From: Afifella sp. IM 167
Lineage (GTDB): Bacteria > Pseudomonadota > Alphaproteobacteria > Rhizobiales > Afifellaceae
Direction of reading: 5' to 3'
Length of the DNA stretch: 64,000 nucleotides
Assembly: GCF_020144925.1 (NCBI RefSeq)
Contig: NZ_NSLC01000001.1
Coordinates: forward strand, 372,001-436,000
Part shown: in pieces, positions 9,381-19,464 of the stretch
Layout: every line of letters starts with the position of its first letter
How positions within the stretch are numbered: position 1 is the first letter of the stretch
Position numbers and translations under genes: made by a program
The notes under the pieces: model-generated
What the model was told of the DNA's origin: nothing
The model's database searches: none
What the model saw: only the letters and a program-made list of their open reading frames with translations

Positions 9381-9933
9381 GGTCAGGGAGCTCGGCCTTC
9401 CGGGCGTTTTCGAAATCTCGCCGCGCCTGCACGAGGACGCGCGCGGCTTCTTCTCCGAGACCTACAACGCCCGCTCCATGGCCGAGCACGGCATCGAGCA
9501 TACCTTCGTGCAGGACAACCATTCGCGCTCGGGCGAAGCGGGCGTGCTGCGTGGCCTGCACTATCAGCTCCACCCCCACGCCCAGGCCAAGCTCGTGCGC
9601 GTGGTGAAGGGCAGCGTCTTCGACGTCGCCGTCGATATCCGCCGCGGCTCGCCGACCTTCTGCAAATGGGTGGGCATCCAGCTTTCGGCGAAGAAGTGGA
9701 ACCAGTTCCTGGTCCCGGTCGGCTTCGCCCACGGTTTCCTGACCCTCGAGCCGGATACGGAGGTGATCTACAAGGTCACCGATTATTACGCGCCCGAGCA
9801 CGACCGCAACCTGCGCTTCGACGACCCGCAGATCGGCATCGACTGGCCGCTCGGCAATGTCCGGCCGATCCTGTCCGACCGAGACCGCAATGCACCGCTC
9901 CTCGGCGAGGCCGAAACCTTTCTCTATCCGTGA
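9373..9933 (+). CDS. rfbC: dTDP-4-dehydrorhamnose 3,5-epimerase
   Basis: Cupin-fold epimerase, third step of dTDP-rhamnose synthesis. The start is GTG 9373, giving [19 protein letters not shown] and an 8-bp overlap with rfbA; an ATG at 9334 would overlap rfbA by 47 bp without reason. About 186 aa. Family motifs are [18 protein letters not shown] (catalytic His), [18 protein letters not shown] and PVGFAHGF. The last residues run into a 16-bp gap before rfbB. Confidence 0.95.
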
Positions 9934-9949
9934 CGAAGGGGCGGTCGCG

Positions 9950-11020
9950 ATGAGAGTTCTCGTCACGGGCGGAGCGGGCTTCATCGGCTCGGCGCTCTGC
10001 CGCCATCTGGTCGCCGCCGGCGCGGAGCGCGTCGTCAATCTCGACAAGCTCACCTATGCCGGCAATCTCGATTCGCTGCGCGCGCTCGCCGATGCGCCGA
10101 ACTACGCCTTCCACCGGCTCGACATCGCCGACGCGCCCGCGATCGTCGATCTCCTCGCCGCCGAGCGGATCGACAAGGTCGTGCATCTGGCCGCCGAGAG
10201 CCATGTCGACCGCTCCATCGACGGGCCGGCCGCCTTCGTGGAGACGAACGTCGTCGGCACCTTCCGCCTGCTCTCCGCCGCGCTCGATCACTGGCGCGGC
10301 CTGTCCGGCAAGGCCGCGGAGGATTTCCGCTTCCACCATGTCTCCACCGACGAGGTCTTCGGCGAACTGGAGCTCGAAGGCAGCGAGCGTTTCACCGAGG
10401 CGACGCCCTACCGGCCGCGCTCACCCTATTCGGCCTCCAAGGCGGCATCCGACCATTTCGTGCGCGCCTGGCACGCCACCTACGGCCTGCCGGTGGTCCT
10501 TTCCAACTGCTCCAACAATTACGGGCCGTTCCACTTCCCCGAAAAGCTGATCCCGCTCGTCATCCTCAACGCCCTCCACGGGGAGAAGCTGCCGGTCTAC
10601 GGCAACGGCTCGAACGTGCGCGACTGGCTTTTCGTCGAAGACCATGCCCGCGCGCTGGAGCTGATCTTCACGCGCGGCAGGGTCGGCGAGACCTATGCCA
10701 TCGGCGGCAGGGCCGAGCGCTCCAACCTCCAGGTCGTGGAGACGATCTGCGACGTCCTCGACGCAAAGCGCCCGCGCCGGGACGGAACGAGCCACCGCGA
10801 CCTCATCACCTTCGTGAGCGACCGGCCGGGCCACGATCTGCGCTACGCCATCGACCCTTCGCGCATCGAGACGGAGCTCGGCTGGCGAGCCCATGAGAGC
10901 TTCGAGAGCGGCCTTGCCCGTACCGTCGACTGGTATCTCGACAACGAATGGTGGTGGCGCCCGCTGCGCGAGGGCCGCTACCGGGGCGAGCGCCTCGGCA
11001 CGATCCCGGCGGGCCGGTGA
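9950..11020 (+). CDS. rfbB: dTDP-glucose 4,6-dehydratase
   Basis: Extended SDR enzyme making dTDP-4-keto-6-deoxyglucose. It begins [20 protein letters not shown] with the NAD-binding GGAGFIG. The catalytic region has [11 protein letters not shown] and the YSASKAASD Tyr/Lys pair. 356 aa, typical. The true start is ATG 9950; longer reading upstream overlaps rfbC. Its stop overlaps the rfbD start within GTGA. Confidence 0.96.
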   Translation: MRVLVTGGAGFIGSALCRHLVAAGAERVVNLDKLTYAGNLDSLRALADAPNYAFHRLDIADAPAIVDLLAAERIDKVVHLAAESHVDRSIDGPAAFVETNVVGTFRLLSAALDHWRGLSGKAAEDFRFHHVSTDEVFGELELEGSERFTEATPYRPRSPYSASKAASDHFVRAWHATYGLPVVLSNCSNNYGPFHFPEKLIPLVILNALHGEKLPVYGNGSNVRDWLFVEDHARALELIFTRGRVGETYAIGGRAERSNLQVVETICDVLDAKRPRRDGTSHRDLITFVSDRPGHDLRYAIDPSRIETELGWRAHESFESGLARTVDWYLDNEWWWRPLREGRYRGERLGTIPAGR

Positions 11021-11910
11021 TCCGGCTCCTCGTCACCGGCAGAAAGGGCCAGGTCGCCCGCGCGCTCGCCGAGCGCACGGCGGGCGCGGCGAAGATCGAC
11101 TTCGTCGCCCTCGGGCGTCCCGAGCTCGATCTCGCCGAGCCGCAGACCATCGCCCCCGCCATCGAAGCCGCCCGGCCCGACATCGTCGTCTCGGCGGCGG
11201 CCTACACGGCGGTCGACCGGGCCGAGGACGAGCCGGAAACCGCCTTCGCCGCCAACGCGCGCGGAGCCGGCGAGGTGGCGGCGGCGGCGGCGCGGCTCGG
11301 CGTGCCGGTCATCCATCTTTCGACCGACTACGTCTTCGCCGGCACCGGCGAGGCGCCGCATCGAGAGGATGCGCCGACCGCTCCCGGCAACGTCTACGGC
11401 GCCAGCAAGCTGGCCGGCGAGGAGGCCGTCGCGGCGGTGAACCCACGCCACGTCATCCTGCGCACCGCCTGGGTCTACAGCCCGTTTTCGCGCAACTTCG
11501 TGCGCACCATGCTGGATCTGGCCGAGACGCGCGGCGAGCTTGCCGTCGTCGACGACCAATGGGGCAACCCCACCTCCGCCCTCGACATCGCCGATGCGAT
11601 CCTCGCCGTGGCGGAGAGATGGCAGGCGGAGCCAGAGGCACAGATCGCCGGCGTCTACCACCTCGCCGGGACCGGCGAGACGAGCTGGTGCGGCCTTGCC
11701 CGTGCGGTGTTCGAGGCAAGCCGCGAGGCGGGTGGGCCGTATGCGGAGGTCCGCGCCATTACGAGCGCCGAATATCCGCAGAAGGCGGCGCGGCCGAAAA
11801 ATTCCAGGCTCGCTTCCGACCGTTTCGAAGCCGTCTTCGGCTATCGCTGCCCGCCCTGGCGCACGAGCGTGGAGAAAGTGGTGCGGACGCTCCTGGCGGA
11901 GAGGGGCTAA
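11017..11910 (+). CDS. rfbD: dTDP-4-dehydrorhamnose reductase
   Basis: Last step to dTDP-L-rhamnose, the donor for LPS, capsule or exopolysaccharide rhamnose. Start GTG 11017, coupled to rfbB by a GTGA overlap. It begins [17 protein letters not shown]; the common GxxGQ motif is present as [13 protein letters not shown] and the YGASKLAGE catalytic motif follow. About 297 aa. It converges with phnN, and the two coding ends overlap by 4 bp. Confidence 0.94.
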   Translation: MIRLLVTGRKGQVARALAERTAGAAKIDFVALGRPELDLAEPQTIAPAIEAARPDIVVSAAAYTAVDRAEDEPETAFAANARGAGEVAAAAARLGVPVIHLSTDYVFAGTGEAPHREDAPTAPGNVYGASKLAGEEAVAAVNPRHVILRTAWVYSPFSRNFVRTMLDLAETRGELAVVDDQWGNPTSALDIADAILAVAERWQAEPEAQIAGVYHLAGTGETSWCGLARAVFEASREAGGPYAEVRAITSAEYPQKAARPKNSRLASDRFEAVFGYRCPPWRTSVEKVVRTLLAERG

Positions 11911-12506
11911 AGCGGCCGCAGGCTCCCCTGCCCCGCGCTTGCCGCGCAGCCCTTCAGAAGCGCCAGCAGCGCCTCTCCCGCAACCGAAAGATGGCCGGAA
12001 TTGTCGAGCGGATAGACGTCGGGACCGGAGAGGTCGGCGAGTTCGGCCCGGTCGAGCCGGCGTGCGATCTCCTCCTCGCTTTCCCGTCCCCGGCCGCGCA
12101 GGCGCTCCGCCAGAACCTCGCGCCGCGCCGAGACGAGCACGACGATGAGCGGGGAAAAGCGCCGCCGCGCCTCTTCGACGGCAAGGCGCGAGACATTGAC
12201 GACAACCGAGCAGCCGCCCTGAAGCTCGCCCGCCACCGAGGCCGGGATGCCGTAGCTGAGCCCGTGCGCGCGCCAGTGGAGCGCAAAGGCGCCGGCTTCG
12301 GCCTCGCGCGCGAAAGCCTCCTCGGCAAGGCTCGCATGGTCCTCGAAGGCGCCCTCGGCGCGCGTCACCACCCGGCGCGGAAAGACCACCGAGGGGTCGT
12401 CGGCGAGCCGCTCGCGGCAATAGCCGATGAGGGAATCCTTGCCGGCGCCGCTCGGGCCGACGACCAGCACCAGCGTGCCGCGGCTTTCGCCGCCCTGCGC
12501 TCGCAT
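11907..12506 (-). CDS. phnN: Ribose 1,5-bisphosphate phosphokinase PhnN
   Basis: Converts ribose 1,5-bisphosphate to PRPP, the last step of C-P lyase phosphonate breakdown. 199 aa with guanylate-kinase-like fold. The P-loop GPSGAGKDS lies near residues 18-26, followed by FPRRVVTRAEG and the GLSYGIP substrate region. It is the last gene of the phn transcript, 1 bp after phnM. Confidence 0.93.
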   Translation of the reverse strand: MRAQGGESRGTLVLVVGPSGAGKDSLIGYCRERLADDPSVVFPRRVVTRAEGAFEDHASLAEEAFAREAEAGAFALHWRAHGLSYGIPASVAGELQGGCSVVVNVSRLAVEEARRRFSPLIVVLVSARREVLAERLRGRGRESEEEIARRLDRAELADLSGPDVYPLDNSGHLSVAGEALLALLKGCAASAGQGSLRPL

Positions 12507-12507
12507 G

Positions 12508-13647
12508 TCAGGCGACGCGCCGCCCCTGCCGCCAGACGGAGCGCACCACCGGCACCCCCTCGTCGAGACGCACCTGGATGAGGTCGGCCCGCTTGCCCGG
12601 CGCGATGACGCCGCGGTCGAAAAGGCCGACGGCCTCGGCGGGCTTCGAGGTCACCATCGCGGCCGCCTCGGGGAGCGACAGGCCATGCGGCTCCTCGGCG
12701 AGGATGAAGGTCGCCTGCAAGAGGCTGAAGGGCACGTAGTCGGAGGAAAGCACGTCGAGCACGCCGACGGAGGCCAGCTCGGCGGCCGCGACATTGCCGG
12801 AATGCGAGCCGCCGCGCACCACGTTGGGCGCGCCCATCAGCACCTGCATGCCAGCGGCGTGAGAGGCGCGCGCCGCCGCCATCGTCGTCGGGAACTCGGC
12901 GAGATGGACGCCCTGTTCCACGGCCTCGGCGACATGCACCTCGGTGGCGTCGTCATGGCTCGCGAGCACGATGCCGCGCGCCCTGCACGCCTCCGACAGC
13001 GCCTTCCTGTGCCCCGGCGCCCAGCGGCCGGCATCGGCGAGACGGCGGTCGACGAAGGCCTGGAACTCCTCGTCCGGCATGCCGGTCTTGCCCTGGTAGT
13101 AGAGCTTGTAGGCGTCGAAGCTGACGAACTGGCGCTGGCCGGGCGTGTGGTCCATCAGAGAGACGAGGCGCACCCGCCGGTCGTCGTCGAAGCGGGCAAA
13201 GCCCTCCATCACGTCGGAGGCGGAGACCTCGCATCGCAGATGAATGAAATGCTCGGCCCGAAGCCGGTCGCGCACTTGGCATTCCTCGATCGCGTCGGCG
13301 AGAGAGCGCATCTCGTCGGCATCGACCCTGGCGTCCTCGTCGGCGCCGACGCGCAGCGCGTCGAGTACCGTCGTGATGCCCGAGCCGGCGATCTGCGCAT
13401 CGTGCGCCTGGACGGCGACGGCCGGGTTCCAGCGCACGCCCGGCCGGGGGGCGTAATGGCTTTCCAGGTGGTCGGTGTGGAGTTCCACGAGCCCGGGCAG
13501 GAGATAGTCGCCCTCAAGGTCGTGCCCGTCCCGGCCGGAACCGGGATCGCCGATCTCAGCGATGGTCTCTCCCCGAATGACGATGTCGCCGTCGTGCATG
13601 CTCTCGGCGAGCACCATGCGGGCATTGCGGAAGACGGTCTCGTTCAT
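12508..13647 (-). CDS. phnM: Alpha-D-ribose 1-methylphosphonate 5-triphosphate diphosphatase PhnM
   Basis: Amidohydrolase-superfamily enzyme that removes pyrophosphate from ribose-1-methylphosphonate triphosphate before PhnJ acts. 379 aa. Metal-binding motifs are visible: LVELHTDHLESH, FIHLRCEV, LMDHTPGQRQF, VLASHDDATEVHV and a late SDYVP with the conserved Asp. The start overlaps the DUF1045 gene by ATGA, showing translational coupling. Confidence 0.95.
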   Translation of the reverse strand: MNETVFRNARMVLAESMHDGDIVIRGETIAEIGDPGSGRDGHDLEGDYLLPGLVELHTDHLESHYAPRPGVRWNPAVAVQAHDAQIAGSGITTVLDALRVGADEDARVDADEMRSLADAIEECQVRDRLRAEHFIHLRCEVSASDVMEGFARFDDDRRVRLVSLMDHTPGQRQFVSFDAYKLYYQGKTGMPDEEFQAFVDRRLADAGRWAPGHRKALSEACRARGIVLASHDDATEVHVAEAVEQGVHLAEFPTTMAAARASHAAGMQVLMGAPNVVRGGSHSGNVAAAELASVGVLDVLSSDYVPFSLLQATFILAEEPHGLSLPEAAAMVTSKPAEAVGLFDRGVIAPGKRADLIQVRLDEGVPVVRSVWRQGRRVA

Positions 13648-14354
13648 GCGGGTATCACCGGACGCGCCGATTTCTGAAGCTCCCGGCGCGATTTCTGGAG
13701 GAAGGGCGCGCCGGCTTCCGCCTCGACGAAGATCGAGACGGCCTCGACGGCCAGGGGGGATCTGAGCGCGGCGGCGAAATGCTGCTTGAGGGCGCGCTTC
13801 ACCGTCTCCTGCCGCGCTTCGCCGACCGGACCGGTCAGCGTCATGTGGAAACGGAAGTCGCGGAAGACGTAGGGAGAGCCCCAGCGCTCCAGATAGGCGC
13901 GCTGGCGCTCGCTCAGGCTCTCCGGCTTGCGGCGGGCGATTTCCGCCTCGGTGAGGGGCGCGCGGAAGCGGTCGAACTGGCGCACCACATCGGCGGCGAG
14001 CACTTCCAGCTCGGTCGGCGCCTGCGCCGGAACGAGCGCGAAGAATTCGCCGATGCGCTTGATCTTCATCAGGCCGAGATCGAAGGTCGCGCGGCTCTTG
14101 CAGAAGGCGGCGAGCGCCCGGTCGAGCCCGGCGATGTCGAACGGCTCGGCGAGCCGGAAGGGCGGCTTCAGCGTCGCATGGAAGCCGTAGCGGCGCGGCG
14201 AGGCCGTCAGCGCCGCCATCTCCTCCTGCGAAAGGCCCGCGGGAGAGGCCTGCTGCACGTCCTGCCCGAAGACGGCATCGCGGCCGAGCCAGCGCCGCGC
14301 GGCCTCCGTAATGGGATGGCCGGGAGCCGAGGTGAAATAGATCGCAGCGCGCAT
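13644..14354 (-). CDS. DUF1045 phosphonate metabolism protein (2H phosphoesterase-like)
   Basis: 236-aa cytosolic protein of the DUF1045 family, common in alphaproteobacterial phn operons. Two H-x-[ST]-like motifs, GFHATLKPPF (about residue 60) and FHMTLTGP (about residue 170), match the 2H phosphoesterase superfamily. By context it may act on a cyclic phosphate intermediate, as PhnP does in E. coli; no phnP gene is seen here. That role is inference. Confidence 0.85.
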   Translation of the reverse strand: MRAAIYFTSAPGHPITEAARRWLGRDAVFGQDVQQASPAGLSQEEMAALTASPRRYGFHATLKPPFRLAEPFDIAGLDRALAAFCKSRATFDLGLMKIKRIGEFFALVPAQAPTELEVLAADVVRQFDRFRAPLTEAEIARRKPESLSERQRAYLERWGSPYVFRDFRFHMTLTGPVGEARQETVKRALKQHFAAALRSPLAVEAVSIFVEAEAGAPFLQKSRRELQKSARPVIPA

Positions 14355-14374
14355 TCTCTTGCTTTTTCTTCGGT

Positions 14375-15244
14375 CTAGATCACCGCCTTGCGGAGCTGCT
14401 GGGAGATGATGTCGACGATCGAGACGGTGACGATCACGATCAGGATGATCGCGGCCGTCTCCGCGTAGAGGAAAGACCGGATCGATTCAAACAGCACCTG
14501 GCCGATTCCCCCCGCTCCGACGATTCCGAGCACCGTCGCCTGGCGCACATTCGTCTCAAAACGATAGAGCGAGAAGGAGATCCACAGCGGTGCGACCTGT
14601 GGGACCACGCCGAAGACGATCTCCTGCAGCCGGCTTGCCCCGGTGGCGCGGATGCCTTCCACGGGCCGGGGGTCGACCGCCTCGACCGCCTCGGAGAAGA
14701 GCTTGGCGATGATACCCGTATTGTGGACGAAGAGCGCCATGACGCCGGCGAAGGGGCCGAGGCCGACGGCCGTGACGAAGAGGACGGCGAAGACGAGTTC
14801 GTTGATGGCACGTGTGGCGTCCATCAGCCGGCGCACCGGCTGGACGATCCATATCGGCGCGATGTTGGAGGAGGAGAGAAGCGCGAAGGGAATGCCGAAG
14901 ACGATCGCCAGAACCGTGCCCCAGACGGCGATCTGCACCGTCAGCACCATCTCGCTCGCATAGTAGCGCCAGTCGCGGAAGTTCGGCGACAGGAAGCCGC
15001 CGGCATATTCGGCCATGTTGCCGGCGTCGGACCACAGATGGGGGATCCGCCACATCTCCGACGGGCCCCAGCTCCAGACGAGCACCAGCGCCACGCCGCC
15101 CCAGATCAAAAGGGAATAAAGGCGCTCCGAAAGGCTTCGCGGCGGCAGCGCCACCTTGCCGGCCCCGGCCCCGGCACTGGCACTGGCACGGGCACCGGCA
15201 GCGGTCGGCGCGGCGCCCTTGCCGGCACTATGGGCTGCATCCAT
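14375..15244 (-). CDS. phnE: Phosphonate ABC transporter permease PhnE
   Basis: Inner-membrane permease of PhnCDE. 289 aa with about six hydrophobic segments and the permease loop [29 protein letters not shown], where EA..G...L is the ATPase-contact motif. The first roughly 35 residues are an Ala/Gly/Ser-rich low-complexity tract encoded by near-tandem hexamers, so the biological start may be further in. A hairpin separates it from phnD. Confidence 0.93.
   Translation of the reverse strand: MDAAHSAGKGAAPTAAGARASASAGAGAGKVALPPRSLSERLYSLLIWGGVALVLVWSWGPSEMWRIPHLWSDAGNMAEYAGGFLSPNFRDWRYYASEMVLTVQIAVWGTVLAIVFGIPFALLSSSNIAPIWIVQPVRRLMDATRAINELVFAVLFVTAVGLGPFAGVMALFVHNTGIIAKLFSEAVEAVDPRPVEGIRATGASRLQEIVFGVVPQVAPLWISFSLYRFETNVRQATVLGIVGAGGIGQVLFESIRSFLYAETAAIILIVIVTVSIVDIISQQLRKAVI
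15159..15204 (-). repeat. Near-tandem GC-rich hexamer repeats in the phnE 5' end
   Basis: About seven imperfect copies of a CCGGCM-type hexamer (GGCCCC/GGCACT/GGCACG variants) lie at the start of phnE and encode a flexible Ala/Gly/Ser tail. It looks like a slippage-prone simple repeat, not a gene boundary signal. Confidence 0.5.
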
Positions 15245-15268
15245 GGAAAAGGGTCTCCGGCAGGAAGG

Positions 15269-15293
15269 GGCGCCGGACGCTGGGTCCGGCGCC
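15269..15293 (-). other. Intercistronic hairpin between phnD and phnE
   Basis: A perfect 10-bp inverted repeat (GGCGCCGGAC / GTCCGGCGCC) with a 5-nt loop, 21 bp downstream of the phnD stop. No T-run follows. Its position between binding protein and permease fits a 3'-end-protecting structure that favours phnD mRNA. Confidence 0.55.
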
Positions 15294-15314
15294 GTGGGTC
15301 AAGGCAAGAGCCGC

Positions 15315-16319
15315 TCAGGACTGCGGGACGGTGTCCATCAGCTTCTGGATCTTGTCCTTCTCGCTGGCGAGCTTTTCGAGCTCGGCCTTCTTCTCGTCGT
15401 CCGACATGTTGTCGGCGGCCGAGATGCGCGCTTCCTGCTTGGTGATCTCCATGATGCGGATCGGGTAGAGCTGCGCATCGGAGGACGGGCGGAACGGCGC
15501 CCAGCCGAGACCGGACAGGACCTGGCGGGCGGACGCGACTTCCTCCGGCGTGCCGAGGCGGCCGTAGCTCATGATGAAGGTGTAGACCTTGCGCTTGGCG
15601 TCCTCGTCGAGGTCGGCGCGCCAGACGAGCGGATCGGACGGGATCAGCGGCGACTGCCAGATCACCTTGATCTTCTTGCGCGCTTCGGGGGCCGTGACCT
15701 CGAGGCGGCGCAGATTCTCCGTGTTGTTGGCGGCGACGTCGACCTGGCCGTTGGCGGTCGCCATCGCATTCGCCTCATGGTTGGCGTTGCGCACCGTCTT
15801 GAAGCAATCCTGCGGGCGCACGCCGTTCTTGGCGAAGATGAAGGTGGTCGGCACGAGGAAGCCGGAGGTGGAGTTCGGGTCGCCGATGCCGAAATCGAGC
15901 GACTTGTCGCACTTCAGCACGTCCTCGAGCGAGTTGAGCTTGTCGTTGTCGGCCTGGGTGATGAGCACCGACCAGTAGCCCGGATTGCCTTCCACATCGA
16001 CGGTCTGGGCGAAGACCTCGCCCTTGGAGCGGTCGACCGCTTCCATCGCCGACTTGTTGCCGAACCAGGCGACGTCGACCTTGCCGAAGCGCATGCCCTC
16101 GATGACGCCCGCATAATCGGAGGCGAAGAAGGCGTTGACCTTGAGACCCGTCTGCTCGGACATGTCGGCGAGGAACGGATCCCAGACGGTCTTCAGGTTC
16201 TGGCTGGATTCGGTGGAGATGATGCCGAAATTGATCTCGCTCGTCTCCGCCATGGCGGTGGAGGCGGCGAGCGAGGCCACCAGCGTGGCGGCCGCAAGGC
16301 CCTTGGCAAATACGTTCAT
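15315..16319 (-). CDS. phnD: Phosphonate ABC transporter substrate-binding protein PhnD
   Basis: Periplasmic phosphonate receptor, 334 aa. It has a clean Sec leader (FAKGLAAATLVASLAASTAMA). The mature part holds FGIISTESSQN, DVAWFGNKSAMEAV and the GDPNSTSGFLVP phosphate-type binding loop. Between phnC (upstream, 41 bp) and phnE (downstream, 70 bp). Confidence 0.95.
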   Translation of the reverse strand: MNVFAKGLAAATLVASLAASTAMAETSEINFGIISTESSQNLKTVWDPFLADMSEQTGLKVNAFFASDYAGVIEGMRFGKVDVAWFGNKSAMEAVDRSKGEVFAQTVDVEGNPGYWSVLITQADNDKLNSLEDVLKCDKSLDFGIGDPNSTSGFLVPTTFIFAKNGVRPQDCFKTVRNANHEANAMATANGQVDVAANNTENLRRLEVTAPEARKKIKVIWQSPLIPSDPLVWRADLDEDAKRKVYTFIMSYGRLGTPEEVASARQVLSGLGWAPFRPSSDAQLYPIRIMEITKQEARISAADNMSDDEKKAELEKLASEKDKIQKLMDTVPQS

Positions 16320-16360
16320 CCTGAGGCTCCTCGGTTGGCCCGCAATATCTTGCGGGGGGA

Positions 16361-17206
16361 TCAGATGGCTGTGGCAGCCAGCTCCTTGCGCGCGGCGACC
16401 GGCGCGGCGCGGCGCGTGCGTGGCGCCGCCGAGCCGGAAAGGACGAGCTCCTCGCTCGCCTCGCCGTAGATTTCGCGCAGGAATTCGTCCGTCAGCGCCG
16501 TCGACGGGCCGTCGAAGGCGACCTCTCCATCCTTCAGCGCGATGGTGCGCGGACAGTAGAGGCGGGCATATTCGACCTGGTGCAGGGAGACGACGATGGT
16601 GATGCCGTCATCCTGGTTGATCTCCGCCAGCGTCTCCATCACGCGCTTGGCCGAGGCCGGATCGAGCGAGGCGATCGGCTCGTCGGCCAGGATCAGCTTC
16701 GCCCCCTGCACGAGGGCGCGGGCGATCGCGGCGCGCTGCTGCTGGCCGCCGGAAAGGGTGGAGGAGCGCTGGCGCGCCGTCTCGGCGATGCCGACGCGGG
16801 CGAGCGCGGCCATCGCCTTGTCCCGCTCGGCGCGCGGAAACAGCGAGAGCGTGCCCCGCCAGCCCGGCACATGACCGAGACAGCCGACGAGGACGTTGGT
16901 CAGCACCGACAGGCGCCCGACGAGATTGAACTGCTGGAAGATGACGCCGACGCTCTTGCGGATGTCGCGCGCGCCGGCGGCGAGCCTGCCGTTCTCCTGC
17001 GCCGGCCGGCCGAAGACCGTAATGCGGCAACCCTCGCCGGAGCCGCGCTCAAGCCCGGCGATATGGCGGATGAGGGTGGATTTGCCGGAGCCGGAAGCGC
17101 CGATCAGCGCCACCATCTCCCCGACCCCGATATCGAGGCTGACGCCCGAGAGAGCAGCCTTCTTGCCGTAGCGCTTCGACAGCTTTTCGACGGCGACTGC
17201 TGGCAT
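16361..17206 (-). CDS. phnC: Phosphonate ABC transporter ATP-binding protein PhnC
   Basis: ATPase of the phosphonate importer, 281 aa. Walker A GASGSGKST (about residue 36), ABC signature LSGGQQQRAAIARAL, Walker B LILADEPIASLD and switch His in VVSLHQVEYA are all present. A 129-bp gap separates it from the transferase gene, the largest in the phn operon apart from the repeat-bearing phnJ-phnI gap, so it may have a supplementary promoter. A Pho-box-like sequence there was too weak to call. Confidence 0.95.
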   Translation of the reverse strand: MPAVAVEKLSKRYGKKAALSGVSLDIGVGEMVALIGASGSGKSTLIRHIAGLERGSGEGCRITVFGRPAQENGRLAAGARDIRKSVGVIFQQFNLVGRLSVLTNVLVGCLGHVPGWRGTLSLFPRAERDKAMAALARVGIAETARQRSSTLSGGQQQRAAIARALVQGAKLILADEPIASLDPASAKRVMETLAEINQDDGITIVVSLHQVEYARLYCPRTIALKDGEVAFDGPSTALTDEFLREIYGEASEELVLSGSAAPRTRRAAPVAARKELAATAI

Positions 17207-17335
17207 CCGGCCTCACCTGCCCCGCATCCGGGCTTTCTGGTTGGCCGTTCCCTAACAGCGGGGTTTGTCGCTTCGATCTCGCTTTGGTGACACTTGCGAT
17301 TCGCCCGCGTGACGGGCGCATGTCGCCGCAAATAT

Positions 17336-17962
17336 CTATACGGGCGGCGCTTTCTCGTATCTGTCGAGAAATTCCGTAACGGAAAGCGCGCGGAAATCGG
17401 CAAGAGCCGCCGCAAGGGCCGCGTGCGGCCAGTCCCACCAGGCGAGCGCCGCGAGCCGGGCGGCGGTTTCCGGGTCAAAACGGCGCTTGATCACCCGCGC
17501 GGGAACGCCCGCCGCGACCTCGTAGGCGCCGACCGCGCGCGAGACGACGGCCCCCGCCGCGATCACCGCGCCGGTGCCGACGGTGACCCCCGGCAGGATG
17601 ATGGCGCCATGCCCGATCCACACATCGTGGCCGATGGTGACGGCATTCTCCGCCCGCCAGGAAAACAGCGCCTCGTCCGCCTCCGCGCCTTCGAAATAAT
17701 CGTCCGAGCGATAGGTGAAATGGTGCTGGCTCGCCCGCCAGACCGGATGGTTGGAGGCGTTGATGCGCACGTTCTGGGCGATGGAGCAGAACTTGCCGAT
17801 GCTGGAGAGGGCGACGTTGCCGTCCTCGGTGATGTAGGAATAGTCGCCGAGGCTGGAGCGCAGGAACTGCGTGCGCTCGCCGATGGCGGTGTAGCGGCCG
17901 AGCTCGCTCTCCTCCACCCGCGCGCTCGGCGCGACGTGGGGCGCGACGCCGAGCTTCGTCAT
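17336..17962 (-). CDS. Hexapeptide-repeat transferase of the phosphonate operon
   Basis: 208-aa left-handed beta-helix acyltransferase-like protein of the phosphonate-metabolism hexapeptide family. Repeats include [20 protein letters not shown] and [15 protein letters not shown], with the chloramphenicol/xenobiotic acetyltransferase-type [15 protein letters not shown] segment. It may acetylate aminoalkylphosphonates in place of PhnO (inference). It overlaps phnL by 4 bp (ATGA). Confidence 0.87.
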   Translation of the reverse strand: MTKLGVAPHVAPSARVEESELGRYTAIGERTQFLRSSLGDYSYITEDGNVALSSIGKFCSIAQNVRINASNHPVWRASQHHFTYRSDDYFEGAEADEALFSWRAENAVTIGHDVWIGHGAIILPGVTVGTGAVIAAGAVVSRAVGAYEVAAGVPARVIKRRFDPETAARLAALAWWDWPHAALAAALADFRALSVTEFLDRYEKAPPV

Positions 17963-18666
17963 GCGGCGGCCTTTGGCGAAAAGGCCGTCACGTCGACCTC
18001 GCGCTCGGCGACGCGCCCGCGCGTCGGCGCATCGTGAAAAATGCCGAGAAAGCTCGTCCCCGCCGCCTTTCCCTCCGCGATCAGGGAGATGACGACGTCG
18101 CGGTTGGCTGCGTCCAGCGAGGCGGTCGGCTCGTCCAGCAGCAGGAGCGGATGGCCGGCGATGAAGCCCCGGGCGATGTTCACCCGCTGCTGCTCACCGC
18201 CGGAAAAGGTGGCGGGCGGCAGGTGCCAGAGCCGTTCCGGCAGGTTGAGGCGATGAAGGAGCGCATCGGCCTTGTCGAGCGCCTCCTCGCGCCCGGCCCC
18301 GCGTTCCACGAGCGGCTCGGCGACGAGGTCGCGGGCGGCGACACGCGGCACAACACGCAGGAACTGGCTGACATAGCCGAGGTCGCTGCGCCGGATGGAA
18401 AGCACCATGCGCGGATCGGCGATGGCGATGTCGACCGGGCCGCCTTCCTTGCGGGCGATCACGATGGAGCCGGCATCGGCGGCATAATTGCCGTAGACCA
18501 TCTTCAGGATCGAGCTCTTGCCCGCGCCGGAGGGCCCGCCGAGGGCGACGCATTCGCCGGGATAGACCTCAAAGGAGGCCTCGGACAGGACCGGGATATG
18601 GATCCCGCCCCTCAGATGCATCGTGAAGCTTTTGGAAAGTCCGGAAACGGCGAGGCGCGGCTGCAT
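17959..18666 (-). CDS. phnL: C-P lyase system ABC protein PhnL
   Basis: ABC-type ATPase required for C-P lyase activity; not a transport subunit. About 235 aa from ATG 18666 (a GTG one codon earlier is possible). Walker [11 protein letters not shown], signature [14 protein letters not shown] and Walker [12 protein letters not shown] are intact. The gene begins right after the phnK stop. Confidence 0.94.
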   Translation of the reverse strand: MQPRLAVSGLSKSFTMHLRGGIHIPVLSEASFEVYPGECVALGGPSGAGKSSILKMVYGNYAADAGSIVIARKEGGPVDIAIADPRMVLSIRRSDLGYVSQFLRVVPRVAARDLVAEPLVERGAGREEALDKADALLHRLNLPERLWHLPPATFSGGEQQRVNIARGFIAGHPLLLLDEPTASLDAANRDVVISLIAEGKAAGTSFLGIFHDAPTRGRVAEREVDVTAFSPKAAA

Positions 18667-18669
18667 CAC

Positions 18670-19464
18670 TCACACCTGCAGGATGGAGGAGACGAGAAGC
18701 TGGGTGTAGGGCCGCTGCGGATCGTCGAGGACCCGGTCGGTCAGCCCCTCCTCCACGACACGCCCTTCCTTCATCACCATGATGCGGTGGGAGAGGAGGC
18801 GCGCCACGGCAAGGTCGTGGGTGACAACGAGAGCGGCCATGCGCAATTCGGCGACGAGGGCGCGAATGAGGTCGAGAAGCCGCGCCTGGACGGAGACGTC
18901 GAGCCCACCGGTCGGCTCGTCCATGAAGACGAGGCGCGGCGCCGTGACGAGGTTGCGGGCGATCTGCAGGCGCTGGCGCATGCCGCCCGAAAAGGCCCGC
19001 GGGCTGTCGTCGATGCGGTCGGTCGGCACCTCGACGCGGCTGAGCCAGTCATGCGCCGAGCCGCGGATCTCGCCGTAATTGCGCTCGCCGATCGCCATCA
19101 GCCGCTCGCCGACATTGGCGCCCGCCGAGACGTTCATCCTCAGCCCGTCGGCCGGATTCTGGTGCACGAAGCCCCAGTCGGTGCGCATCAGGAAACGCCG
19201 CTCCGCCTCGCCGAGCGCCGCAAGGTCGCGCATCTCGCCATCGCGCATGCGGTAGCGCACGGCGCCCGAGGAGAGCTTCATGCGCGCCGCCAGGCAATTG
19301 AGAAGCGTCGTCTTGCCGGAGCCGGATTCCCCGACGACGGCCAGGACCTCGCCGGGATAAAGGTCGAAGGAGACGTCGCGGCAGCCGAGCCGCTCGCCGT
19401 AAAAGCGGGTGAGACGCTCGACCGAAAGGAGCGGCGCTTCGCCGGGATCGATAGGAGCGCTCAT
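18670..19464 (-). CDS. phnK: C-P lyase system ABC protein PhnK
   Basis: ABC ATPase that docks on the PhnGHIJ core via PhnJ. 264 aa from ATG 19464; the frame is open far upstream but that part is the shadow of phnJ. Walker A GESGSGKTT, signature FSGGMRQRLQIARN and Walker B LVFMDEPTGGLDVS are present, and the first residues (MSAPIDPGEAPLLSVERLTRF) are normal for PhnK. The start overlaps the phnJ stop by 4 bp. Confidence 0.95.
   Translation of the reverse strand: MSAPIDPGEAPLLSVERLTRFYGERLGCRDVSFDLYPGEVLAVVGESGSGKTTLLNCLAARMKLSSGAVRYRMRDGEMRDLAALGEAERRFLMRTDWGFVHQNPADGLRMNVSAGANVGERLMAIGERNYGEIRGSAHDWLSRVEVPTDRIDDSPRAFSGGMRQRLQIARNLVTAPRLVFMDEPTGGLDVSVQARLLDLIRALVAELRMAALVVTHDLAVARLLSHRIMVMKEGRVVEEGLTDRVLDDPQRPYTQLLVSSILQV

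Noticed and set aside
17207-17335. Possible Pho box before phnC
   Set aside because: Only one half-repeat (GTGTCAC) fits; the second 7-mer is poor, unlike the three good units before ugpB.
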